A model generated the notes under the pieces. The model did no database searches. It was not told the DNA's origin and was given only the letters and a program-made list of their open reading frames with translations. The position numbers and the translations under genes were made by a program. Positions 17,715-24,511 of a stretch of 24,511 bases of DNA are shown here, piece by piece. Source of the stretch: Spirochaetales bacterium (GTDB lineage: Bacteria; Spirochaetota; Spirochaetia; SZUA-6; DRHE01); NCBI GenBank assembly GCA_016930895.1, contig JAFGFV010000446.1, positions 1 to 24,511 on the forward strand. The letters are read 5' to 3'. Within the stretch, counting starts at the first letter, position 1, and the number at the start of each line of letters is the position of its first letter.

Positions 17715-19331
17715 ATGAGACAGGCACGCACGCACGCCCACCTCCGCCGCCTCCTGACCCTGGCTTCCGCGGCCATGCTGGCCTGCCTGGCGGGCGTGGC
17801 GCTGTCGCTGATCACGGCCGATCCCGATCTCACCGGGCGGCGCATCTGGCGGGGGTACTACACGCTCCTGCTCGAGCCCGCCGGGGACAACGCCGAAGTG
17901 GCGCGGCAGCTTGCGCGGCTGCCTGGAATCCACGCGGTGGTTTCGCGGCATACCGCCGAGGTTTCCTTCAACACCTTCGGGGGGTTCAGGAGCGCGACGA
18001 TCAGCTCCATCCGCAGCCGCCTGGATGCCGATGATCCGCGGTTGGATCCGTTCCTCTCCCGGGTAGACTCCCTGTTCAGGGTGCAGAGCATGGGAACGGA
18101 GTGGGAGCTGATGTACCTCCGTTCGGACCTCGGCAGGCTGCCCGCGGCTGCGAGGCTGTCCTCCCTCCTTCCCGGACGCCGCTGGAAAGTGGCGGACATC
18201 CACTTCCCCGCCATCGGGCTGCGCGTCGGTCTGTTCCTGGCATTCTGCGCCGTCCTGTGGGTTGGCGGCGGCGCCAGGCGACCAGGCGGCGTGCTCTGGG
18301 CGGGGTTGCTGCCGTGGCTGGCGGCGGTAGCGGTGGGAGGCTGGACGACATTGCTGCTCTTTTTTCTAGCGGCGCCGCTGGGAGCGGAGCTCCTGGAGGC
18401 TTTCCGCGGCTACCTGGCGCGGCGGTTGTCCGGGTTCCCCGGGGCGCTACGGTTCACCGGGCGGCGACCCGGGCCAAGGCAGGCGTGGAAGGTGCTCAGC
18501 GCAGCTCTGGGAGCCGCGGCCGCCGCCATATTGGCGCGCGGGGGAACCCCTGCGTTGCCCGTGGCCCTGCCGCTGATCTCGAGCGTGGTGCTGCTCCCTC
18601 TGGCGTACGCTGCGGAAATCCAGGGCTCCCTGCGGCGCTTTCACCGAATCTTCGAGCCGGTGCCGATCCTGGACCGCCTCGGCAGGGGCCGGCCTTGGTT
18701 TTCCTCCACGCGGTTCCGGGAGCTGGCCGTCGTGGCCCTGGTCATCGTCGCCTCGATCGCGGCCCGGAGCGATGGCAGAGCATGGGGTCTCCCCCATTAT
18801 GCCCCGGGGCCCATCGGCGGGGTCCGCGAGCCCTTGTCCTGGGTGGGGCTGGAGAGGCTGGCCGCGGCCAGCTCCCGAGCCTCGCTGCCCAACCTGGCGG
18901 ATTATCTGAGCCACAAGGCGTTTCAGGAGGCCCTGAGCTTCGGGCGTCCCTACGGCCTGCCCCGGGCCGGCGAACGGGTGCGGATATCCCGCTACGTTGC
19001 GGCGCGCGGAGGACCGCAAATCCTGCGCACCGAGAGGGTCGTGAAGCGCTTCCAGGAGTCCTGGGTTCAGGAAACGCTTGCGGCGGCGAAAGAGGGGTCC
19101 GTGGAGAGGCTCCTGGTGGACCAGGGGTTCGCCGCTCTGGTGGTGGCAGGCGGGGAAGGGGCCCGAGCCGGCAGTCGCGCCCGGGGGGCTCCGGCAACGG
19201 CCAGCCTGGCGGGGCTCGCTGTCGGGCTTTTCCTGGCGACGTACCTCCTGGGAAGGGATTTGCGTTTGACAGGGGCGGCCTTGTGTGCTACTACGAGTCT
19301 GACGCTCAGGAGGCACCAGCACCCATCATGA
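17715..19331 (+). CDS. Unrecognised seven-helix membrane protein translationally linked to rnfC
   Basis: The protein has 538 residues and I do not recognise the family. Hydrophobic segments lie at about 11-33, 165-185, two in 192-222, 259-274, 280-300, 335-350 and 495-513. A soluble domain of about 130 residues (34-165) follows the first helix and includes LPGIHAVVSRHTAEVSFNTF; a second of about 145 residues (351-494) includes SLPNLADYLSHKAF and ALSFGRPYGLPRAGERV. No cysteine pairs, nucleotide-binding or catalytic motifs stand out. Its TGA overlaps the rnfC ATG (ATGA), so it is probably co-expressed with the Rnf complex. Possible roles are assembly factor, accessory subunit or an unrelated hitchhiker. 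The composition matches the neighbours, so recent transfer is not indicated. Confidence 0.8.
   Translation: MRQARTHAHLRRLLTLASAAMLACLAGVALSLITADPDLTGRRIWRGYYTLLLEPAGDNAEVARQLARLPGIHAVVSRHTAEVSFNTFGGFRSATISSIRSRLDADDPRLDPFLSRVDSLFRVQSMGTEWELMYLRSDLGRLPAAARLSSLLPGRRWKVADIHFPAIGLRVGLFLAFCAVLWVGGGARRPGGVLWAGLLPWLAAVAVGGWTTLLLFFLAAPLGAELLEAFRGYLARRLSGFPGALRFTGRRPGPRQAWKVLSAALGAAAAAILARGGTPALPVALPLISSVVLLPLAYAAEIQGSLRRFHRIFEPVPILDRLGRGRPWFSSTRFRELAVVALVIVASIAARSDGRAWGLPHYAPGPIGGVREPLSWVGLERLAAASSRASLPNLADYLSHKAFQEALSFGRPYGLPRAGERVRISRYVAARGGPQILRTERVVKRFQESWVQETLAAAKEGSVERLLVDQGFAALVVAGGEGARAGSRARGAPATASLAGLAVGLFLATYLLGRDLRLTGAALCATTSLTLRRHQHPS
19266..19294 (+). promoter_or_regulatory. Candidate internal promoter for rnfC
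   Basis: Inside the end of the upstream gene, TTGACA (19266-19271) is followed after 17 nt by TACTAC (19289-19294), preceded by TGC as in an extended -10 element. The start would fall near 19301, just before an AGGAGG at 19308-19313. That site is 14 nt from the rnfC ATG, longer than usual, with no start codon nearer. Confidence 0.4.
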
Positions 19332-20653
19332 GGAAACTTCCGACCTTTCCGGGGGGAGGTGTTCATCCCCACGACTCCAAGGCCCTCGCCAGCGGCGTGC
19401 CGATCCGCAACGCCCCCGTGCCGGCGACTGCGACCCTGCCGCTGCACCAGCACATGGGCGCCCCGGCGGAGTGCGTCGTGGAGCCGGGGCAATCCGTGCG
19501 GGAGGGAATGCTCGTCGGCAAGGCCACCGGGGCCTTTTCGGCCAACGTCCACAGCTCGATCCCGGGCACGGTCAAGGATATCTCCGAGCTCTATCTGCCC
19601 AGCGGGATTCGCAGCAAGGCGGTGGTCGTCGAGTTCGAAGGGGAGTTCGACCGATCCGGCAAGTCCACGGAAACGACGGCCTGGGACCAGGCCACGCCGG
19701 AGGAGCTGCTGGGCGTGATCCGGGAGAGCGGGATCGTGGGGTTGGGGGGCGCGACCTTTCCGACGCCGGTCAAGTTTTCGGTGCGGGAGGGCACCCGGGT
19801 GGAGTTCTTCGTGGTCAACGGAGTGGAATGCGAGCCCTTCCTCTGTGCCGACCACCGCCTGATGCTCGAGAAGACCCAGGAGCTGCTGACCGGCATCGAG
19901 ATCGTTCGCCGCATCCTGAAGCCTGCACAGGTGGTGATCGGGGTGGAGGCGAACAAGCCGGACGCCATCGAGGCCCTGCGCCGGGGCGTGCACGACCGCG
20001 AGCTGGACATCCGGGTGGCGCCCTTGAAGGTCAAGTACCCCCAGGGAGACGAGAAACAGCTGCTCAAGGTGATCACCGGCCGGGAGGTTCCTTCCGGCGG
20101 CCTGCCCCTGGACATCGGCGCGGTCGTCTCGAATGCCGGCACCGTGTTCGCCATCTACGAGGCAGTCGCCCTGAAGAAGCCCCTGATCGAGAGGATCGTC
20201 ACGGTCACCGGTCCGGTTCTCGCACGGCCCGGGAATTTCAAGGTCCGGCTGGGTACGCCGGTGGGAGCGCTCATCGAGGAGTGCGGGGGATTCACGGAGC
20301 CTCCCGGGAGGGTCGTGGCCGGCGGGCCGATGATGGGCTTCGCCCTTGCGGATCTCGATCAACCGGTCACCAAGGGGACCTCCGGTGTGCTGGCCCTGAG
20401 CCGACAGCAGACCCGGGCCTTCCCCGAGACCCCCTGCATCGGCTGCGGGCGCTGCATCGCGGCCTGTCCCTTTGGGCTCAGCCCCACCGTGCTCTACAAG
20501 TGGATCGACCATGGAGAGTACCAGGAAGCACTCGCAGCCGGCCTCATGGACTGCAAGGAATGCGGCTGCTGCGGCTACGTGTGCCCGGCGCGCATCCCCC
20601 TGGTACAGGGAATGAAGCTCGGCAAGTTCATGTCCAGAAAAAAGAAGGCGTGA
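19328..20653 (+). CDS. rnfC: Rnf electron transport complex subunit C
   Basis: The protein has 441 residues; the ATG at 19328 overlaps the previous stop. The RnfC N-terminus (FPGGGVHPHDSKALASG), the Gly-rich GLGGATFPTPVKF and VNGVECEPFLCADHRLMLE of the NADH/FMN-binding domain, and two ferredoxin-type 4Fe-4S motifs are visible: CIGCGRCIAACP (C370, C373, C376, C380) and CKECGCCGYVCP (C409, C412, C415, C419). RnfC is the peripheral subunit that exchanges electrons with NAD(H). Rnf couples reduced ferredoxin and NAD+ to Na+ or H+ translocation. It leads the canonical order C-D-G-E-A-B. The length is typical of compact RnfC proteins without the long C-terminal repeats seen in some proteobacteria. 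Confidence 0.97.
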   Translation: MRKLPTFPGGGVHPHDSKALASGVPIRNAPVPATATLPLHQHMGAPAECVVEPGQSVREGMLVGKATGAFSANVHSSIPGTVKDISELYLPSGIRSKAVVVEFEGEFDRSGKSTETTAWDQATPEELLGVIRESGIVGLGGATFPTPVKFSVREGTRVEFFVVNGVECEPFLCADHRLMLEKTQELLTGIEIVRRILKPAQVVIGVEANKPDAIEALRRGVHDRELDIRVAPLKVKYPQGDEKQLLKVITGREVPSGGLPLDIGAVVSNAGTVFAIYEAVALKKPLIERIVTVTGPVLARPGNFKVRLGTPVGALIEECGGFTEPPGRVVAGGPMMGFALADLDQPVTKGTSGVLALSRQQTRAFPETPCIGCGRCIAACPFGLSPTVLYKWIDHGEYQEALAAGLMDCKECGCCGYVCPARIPLVQGMKLGKFMSRKKKA

Positions 20654-20656
20654 GGT

Positions 20657-21754
20657 ATGGAAGAGCTCAAACACGTACGCATCGCTAGTTCCCCCCACCT
20701 CCACGAGGGCAGCACGACTGCCCGGATCATGATCAGCGTGATCGTGTGCCTTCTGCCGGCGGGGGTGTGGGGGGTATTGATCTTCGGCGTGCACTCCCTC
20801 TACGTGCTGTTCGCCTCCGTGGCCGGGGCGGTGCTCACGGAGTTCGTGATCGCCCGCCTGCTGGGCCGGTTCACCTTGAATGACTGGAGTGCGGTGCTGA
20901 CCGGCCTGCTCGTGGGTTACAACATGCCCCCTTCGGTGCCGTTGTACATCCCGGTGATCGCTTCGGCATTCGCCATCGCAGTGGTCAAGATGACCTTCGG
21001 AGGATTGGGAAGGAACTGGATGAACCCGGCTTTGGCGGGCAGGGTATTCGTGACCTTCTCCTGGACTGGGTTCATGACCACCTGGAAGCCCCCCCTGAGC
21101 TGGGGCTCGGACGCTACGACCACCGCCACGGTCCTGGGAGCCGTGAAATCGGGCCTGGCGGACGTGCAGGGCGCGATCCGGGGGCCCATGGAGTTCCTGG
21201 CCCAGGCAGGCTACCCCACCAGCGGGATGGGAACGGCAGCCCAGGGAGGGGTGGCGGCGGTGTTCGCCCCGATCGCGAGGCTCTTTCCCCCCGGCTACGG
21301 AGACCTGTTCGTGGGCAACATCCCCGGCTGTATCGGGGAGGTGTCGGCCCTGCTGCTCATCCTCGGGAGCGTCTACCTGTTCGTCAAGAAGATCATCACC
21401 TGGGAAATCCCGGTGGCGTACCTGGGGACCTTCGGGGTGCTGATCTGGGTGTTCGCCGGGAGGCGCTTCGGCGCCGGTTTCTTCAGCGGGGATGTGCTGT
21501 TTCACCTGTTCGCCGGAGGTTTGATGCTCGGAGCCCTGTACATGGCCACGGACATGGTCACCTCGCCGCTCACCCGCCGTGGGATGCTGCTGTACGGCGT
21601 AGGGACGGGGTTCCTGACGTTCCTGATCCGGGTCTACGGGTCCTACCCCGAAGGGGTTTCCCTGGCCATCATCATCATGAACATGTTCGTGCCGATGATC
21701 AATCGCGCGACCGCGCCGGTCAAGTTCGGGTTTGTCAAGGAAGGTCGATCATGA
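20657..21754 (+). CDS. rnfD: Rnf electron transport complex subunit D
   Basis: The protein has 365 residues with many membrane helices. Family signatures are SSPHLHEGSTTARIM at the N-terminus, GGLGRNWMNPALAGRVF and ALYMATDMVTSPLT. GSDATTTATVLG (150-161) corresponds to the flavin-transferase site where FMN is covalently bound to a threonine (probably T158). RnfD carries electrons through the membrane and contributes to the ion path. It starts 3 bp after rnfC, and its last codons overlap the rnfG start (ATGA). Confidence 0.96.
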   Translation: MEELKHVRIASSPHLHEGSTTARIMISVIVCLLPAGVWGVLIFGVHSLYVLFASVAGAVLTEFVIARLLGRFTLNDWSAVLTGLLVGYNMPPSVPLYIPVIASAFAIAVVKMTFGGLGRNWMNPALAGRVFVTFSWTGFMTTWKPPLSWGSDATTTATVLGAVKSGLADVQGAIRGPMEFLAQAGYPTSGMGTAAQGGVAAVFAPIARLFPPGYGDLFVGNIPGCIGEVSALLLILGSVYLFVKKIITWEIPVAYLGTFGVLIWVFAGRRFGAGFFSGDVLFHLFAGGLMLGALYMATDMVTSPLTRRGMLLYGVGTGFLTFLIRVYGSYPEGVSLAIIIMNMFVPMINRATAPVKFGFVKEGRS

Positions 21755-22302
21755 AGACGGTCGCGACCACGGGGCTCAAGCTGTTTGCGATCTGCGCGGT
21801 GGCGGCGCTCGCCCTTGGGGCGGTCAACGCGATCACAGAGCCGCGCATCGCCGAGTACAAGGTCGAGACGCTGCGGGCGGCCCTGGCCGAATTGACTCCG
21901 GGCTCCGAGACTGGCGAGCCGGAAGAGGTGCCGGGCAATCCGGTCGTCGTGACCCGCTATCCGGTGCTCACGGACGGGCAGGAGGCCGGCGCACTCCTGG
22001 AGCTGGTCGGGACCGGCTACGGCGGCGACATGAAGATCCTCGCCCGCTACGATGCAAGCGGGGAGATCCGGGCCGTCAAGCTGATGGAGGACGAGGAAAC
22101 GCCGGGCCTCGGGAAGAAGGCCGAGAACCCGGCCTACATGCAGAAGTTCATCGGCACGGGCACGGCGGACAAGCCGGTGCCGGTCCGCAAGGAGATGCTC
22201 CCGGCGGACGAGGCCGACGCGATCACCGGCGCCACGATGACCTTCCTCGGGGTTTCGAAGGCCCTGGCCGAGGGTGCCGAGTTCGTGCGACAGGGGAGGT
22301 GA
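21751..22302 (+). CDS. rnfG: Rnf electron transport complex subunit G
   Basis: The protein has 183 residues. A single N-terminal membrane anchor (about 5-26) is followed by an FMN-binding domain. DAITGATMTFLGV contains the ApbE-type attachment motif (s/t)GAT, with T162 as the likely FMN-bearing residue; GLGKKAENPAYMQKF is another family signature. RnfG sits on the outer face of the membrane. The ATG overlaps the rnfD stop. Confidence 0.96.
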   Translation: MKTVATTGLKLFAICAVAALALGAVNAITEPRIAEYKVETLRAALAELTPGSETGEPEEVPGNPVVVTRYPVLTDGQEAGALLELVGTGYGGDMKILARYDASGEIRAVKLMEDEETPGLGKKAENPAYMQKFIGTGTADKPVPVRKEMLPADEADAITGATMTFLGVSKALAEGAEFVRQGR

Positions 22303-22305
22303 GTC

Positions 22306-23052
22306 ATGGCCAACGAGTTCACCAAAGGGATCTTCAAGGAGAACCCGATTTTCATCGTCCTCCTGGGGCTGTGCCCGACCCTGGCGGTTTCGACCCAGGT
22401 GGTCAACGCCCTGGGGATGGGGGCGGGGGTCATCTTCGTTCTCTTGGGGTCGAACATCTTCATCTCCCTGCTCAAGGGCTTCATCCCCGAGAAGATCAGG
22501 ATCCCGGCCTACATCGTGATCATCGCCTCCTTCGTGACCATCGTGGACCTGGTCATGCAGGCCTTCACCCCGTCCCTGGCCAAGAGCCTCGGAGTGTACG
22601 TCAAGCTCATCGTCGTGAACTGCATCATCCTGGGGCGGGCGGAGGCGTTCGCCAGCAAGAAGGGCGTGGCCGAATCGATCCTGGACGCGCTGGGCATGGG
22701 CATTGGTTTTACCCTGGGGCTGTTGCTGATCTCCCTGATCCGGGAGGTAGTGGGGGCCGGCACGATCACCCTCTTCGCCATCGGGAGCTTCGAGGGGGTC
22801 ATCCGCATCCCGGGACTGGTCAGTCAGCCGGCGCGGGTCCTGGCCCTTTCCGCCGGGGCCCTGCTGCTCATGGGGTACCTGAAAGCCTTCTTCAACTGGC
22901 TGGAGCTGCGACGTGAGCAGGCGCGGCGGTGGCCTCGGGTGCGCCGGGGGGCTCGAGCGCTGGCGGCTGCGGCCGTGACGGACTCTGGCTCCGGGTCGGC
23001 TGCCGAGTCGAGAACCGAGTCGGCTGCCGAGTCGGTCGGGGGCATGTCATGA
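22306..23052 (+). CDS. rnfE: Rnf electron transport complex subunit E, with C-terminal extension
   Basis: The protein has 248 residues. The first 200 or so match RnfE/NqrD: KENPIFIVLLGLCPTLAVS with the conserved membrane cysteine (C23), FIPEKIRIPAYIVIIASFVT and VNCIILGRAEAFASKKG (second conserved Cys). RnfE pairs with RnfA to hold a 2Fe-2S centre in the membrane. From about residue 205 the chain changes to an Arg-rich then Ala/Glu/Ser-rich tail, with two copies of an SAAES-type octapeptide. This makes it longer than most RnfE proteins. Its stop overlaps the rnfA ATG. Confidence 0.95.
   Translation: MANEFTKGIFKENPIFIVLLGLCPTLAVSTQVVNALGMGAGVIFVLLGSNIFISLLKGFIPEKIRIPAYIVIIASFVTIVDLVMQAFTPSLAKSLGVYVKLIVVNCIILGRAEAFASKKGVAESILDALGMGIGFTLGLLLISLIREVVGAGTITLFAIGSFEGVIRIPGLVSQPARVLALSAGALLLMGYLKAFFNWLELRREQARRWPRVRRGARALAAAAVTDSGSGSAAESRTESAAESVGGMS
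22995..23034 (+). repeat. 16-bp direct repeat in the rnfE tail
   Basis: GTCGGCTGCCGAGTCG occurs at 22995-23010 and 23019-23034. The 24-bp period keeps the frame and encodes repeated SAAES units. It lies just before the rnfA start codon. Confidence 0.8.
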
Positions 23053-23639
23053 CCTACGTCGGCATCATCATCACCTTCGTGTTCGTGAGCAACTTTATCC
23101 TGAGCCAGTTCCTGGGGCTGTGTCCGTTCATCGGGGTATCGCGCAAGACCGACTCGGCGGTCGGCATGGGTTTCGCCGTGATCTTCGTGATGACCTTGGC
23201 CGCTCTCGCTACTTGGGCGGTCTACCGGTTGATCCTGGTGCCCCTGAATGTCGCCTACCTCCAGACCATCGCCTTCATCCTGATCATCGCGGGGCTCGTG
23301 CAGCTGGTGGAGATGGTGATCCTGAAGATCTCCCCGCCCCTGTACAAGGCCCTGGGGATCTACCTGCCCCTGATTACGACCAACTGCGCGGTGCTCGGGA
23401 TCGCCCTGATCGCGGTGCGCAGCGAGTACGGTGCCCTGGAAAGCCTCGTGGCCGGGTTTTCCGCCGGCCTGGGGTTCCTGCTCGCCATCGTGGTCATGTC
23501 GAACCTGAGGGAGCGGCTGGATCGGGAATGGGTACCCCGGCCCTTCCGCGGAGTGCCCATCGCCTTCGTCACGGCCGGTCTCATGGCGCTGGCGTTCATG
23601 GCCTTCGACAAGGCGCTGCTCAGAAACCTGCTCGGATAG
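23049..23639 (+). CDS. rnfA: Rnf electron transport complex subunit A
   Basis: The protein has 196 residues and a typical length. I chose the ATG at 23049 because it overlaps the rnfE stop (ATGA) and starts MTYVGIIITFVFVSNFILSQ. FLGLCPFIGVSRKTDSAVGM and LPLITTNCAVLGIALI contain the paired conserved cysteines of the RnfA/NqrE membrane 2Fe-2S site shared with RnfE. Six membrane helices are apparent. Confidence 0.97.
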   Translation: MTYVGIIITFVFVSNFILSQFLGLCPFIGVSRKTDSAVGMGFAVIFVMTLAALATWAVYRLILVPLNVAYLQTIAFILIIAGLVQLVEMVILKISPPLYKALGIYLPLITTNCAVLGIALIAVRSEYGALESLVAGFSAGLGFLLAIVVMSNLRERLDREWVPRPFRGVPIAFVTAGLMALAFMAFDKALLRNLLG

Positions 23640-23649
23640 GAGGGACGTC

Positions 23650-24471
23650 GTGGCTGTGTTGCGCATGCTGTATGCCTTCGGCTCGGTTGCCGGCCTGGGC
23701 CTCCTGCTGGGAATCGGTCTGGCCGTGGCGAACCGCCTCCTGGCTGTGCGCAAGGACGAGCGGGTCGAGGCGATCGAGAAGATCCTGCCCGGAGCCAACT
23801 GCGGGGCCTGCGGCTTCGCCGGCTGCGCGGCCTACGCGGCTGCGATCGTCGGAGGCGACGTCGCCCTGGACATGTGCACCGTCGGAGGGTCAGCGGTGGC
23901 CAGCAAGGTCGCGGGAATCATGGGGCAGGAGTACTCCGGGACTTCGGTGCAAAGGGTGCCTCAGGTGCACTGCCGCGGCGGGCGGACCAACGCCAAGCTG
24001 GCCTATAACTACCAGGGCATCGCCGACTGCAACGCCGCGCGCCTGCTGTACGGCGGCGACAAGGAGTGCAAGTACGGCTGCTTGGGCCTGGGAAGCTGCA
24101 TCCGGGTCTGCCCGGTGGATGCCATTGCCTACGACGAGGAAGGCCTCGTGTGGGTCAACAAGGAGCTGTGCATCTCCTGCGGAAAGTGCGTCCAGGTGTG
24201 CCCGACGGGCGTCATGCGCTGGGTGCCCTACGACGCGGACTGGATCGTGGCCTGCAACTCCACGGACAAGGGTGGGGCCGTTCGCAAGTACTGCAGCGTG
24301 GGGTGCATCGCCTGCAAGATGTGCGAGAAGAAATCTCCTGAGGGGGGCTACAAGATCGAGGACTTCCTCTCCCGAATCGACTACACGGCCGCCGGCGATC
24401 GGGAGGAGGGGGCCAAGGCCTGCCCGACCCACTGCATCATCCGAAACGAGGTGCACGCCAAAGCTCGATGA
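23650..24471 (+). CDS. rnfB: Rnf electron transport complex subunit B (ferredoxin-like)
   Basis: The protein has 273 residues with a GTG start at 23650, preceded by AGGAGGG with a 5-nt spacer, the best ribosome site of the operon. One N-terminal membrane helix (about 8-32) is followed by the four-Cys cluster ANCGACGFAGC...C (C51, C54, C59, C76). Ferredoxin clusters follow in CKYGCLGLGSCIRVCP, CISCGKCVQVCP and CSVGCIACKMCEKK, with further cysteines near the end (KACPTHC). RnfB accepts electrons from reduced ferredoxin and passes them into the complex. It completes the six-gene set. Confidence 0.96.
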   Translation: MAVLRMLYAFGSVAGLGLLLGIGLAVANRLLAVRKDERVEAIEKILPGANCGACGFAGCAAYAAAIVGGDVALDMCTVGGSAVASKVAGIMGQEYSGTSVQRVPQVHCRGGRTNAKLAYNYQGIADCNAARLLYGGDKECKYGCLGLGSCIRVCPVDAIAYDEEGLVWVNKELCISCGKCVQVCPTGVMRWVPYDADWIVACNSTDKGGAVRKYCSVGCIACKMCEKKSPEGGYKIEDFLSRIDYTAAGDREEGAKACPTHCIIRNEVHAKAR

Positions 24472-24511
24472 GGCACGTCCGCCTGGTCTTCGGGACCTAC
24501 AACATCCTTCC
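24468..24511 (+). CDS. Start of a gene after rnfB, possibly a GH57-type glycoside hydrolase (partial)
   Basis: The ATG at 24468 overlaps the rnfB stop (ATGA). Only 14 full codons are visible, reading MRHVRLVFGTYNIL. The LVFGTYN start recalls the LVFGTHNHQP beginning of GH57 amylases and 4-alpha-glucanotransferases, but 14 residues cannot settle it. The overlap suggests translation coupled to rnfB. Confidence 0.4.
   Translation, partial: MRHVRLVFGTYNIL

Noticed and set aside
17715..19331. Horizontal transfer of the unrecognised membrane protein
   Set aside because: GC content and codon usage look like the neighbours, and there are no flanking repeats or mobile genes.
19067..21505. Very long minus-strand open frame opposite rnfC and rnfD
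   Set aside because: It lies wholly opposite conserved rnf genes and its His/Gln/Asp-rich translation shows no domain. It is a GC-driven shadow.

Overview
The window is 24.5 kb of dense, high-GC bacterial chromosome with no gap longer than about 180 bp between genes. I find 19 complete protein genes and two truncated at the edges (a pntB tail on the left, a gene start on the right). I see no tRNA, rRNA, CRISPR array, insertion sequence or phage gene. The content suggests an anaerobic or facultative, diderm-like bacterium. A high-GC free-living member of the Spirochaetota is my best guess, based on the N-terminus of the poly(A) polymerase-like protein, the DNA-binding PTS EIIA protein, the cNMP-binding protein and the rnfCDGEAB order. 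This is inference from remembered family resemblance, not a search, and a deltaproteobacterial lineage is not excluded.

Layout. (1) 1-967: the end of pntB, then a convergent membrane protein with an eight-cysteine tail. (2) 1143-6055: a rightward cluster of a LysM/degenerate LytM envelope protein, a sigma-70 factor, aroA, aroB and a cyclic-nucleotide-binding protein. Sigma/aroA and aroA/aroB overlap by 4 bp (GTGA), so they are probably translationally coupled. (3) 6128-8674: leftward DEAH RNA helicase (hrpA-like). (4) 8832-10896: rightward ClpX-like unfoldase without the zinc domain, overlapping an M28/glutaminyl-cyclase-like metallopeptidase. (5) 10847-12157: leftward hisS, whose 3' end overlaps the M28 gene tail to tail by 50 bp. 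(6) 12299-13348: rightward poly(A) polymerase/CCA-adding family gene. (7) 13369-17553: leftward genes for an exported pseudo-peptidase with TPR repeats, an AI-2E-family membrane protein, a P-loop/Asp23-like fusion and a helix-turn-helix/PTS EIIA fusion. (8) 17715-24471: an unrecognised seven-helix membrane protein whose stop overlaps the rnfC start, followed by rnfC, D, G, E, A and B, then the start of a possible GH57-type enzyme.

How the genes fit together. PntAB (NADH/NADPH hydride exchange) and Rnf (ferredoxin:NAD+ oxidoreductase ion pump) point to membrane-coupled redox balancing. The Rnf set looks complete, with the iron-sulfur cysteines of RnfC and RnfB and the flavin-attachment threonines of RnfD and RnfG visible. 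aroA and aroB supply chorismate. The remaining genes are envelope, RNA and protein maintenance functions with several departures from the textbook families: metal ligands lost in the LytM and HExxH domains, a ClpX without its adaptor domain but with an IGF loop, and two regulatory domain fusions.

The strongest candidate for undescribed biology is the membrane protein translationally linked to rnfC. Next come the ClpX-like/M28 pair and the P-loop/Asp23-like protein overlapping the AI-2E gene. Several divergent gaps carry recognisable sigma-70-type promoters; hrpA and hisS may have almost no 5' leader.
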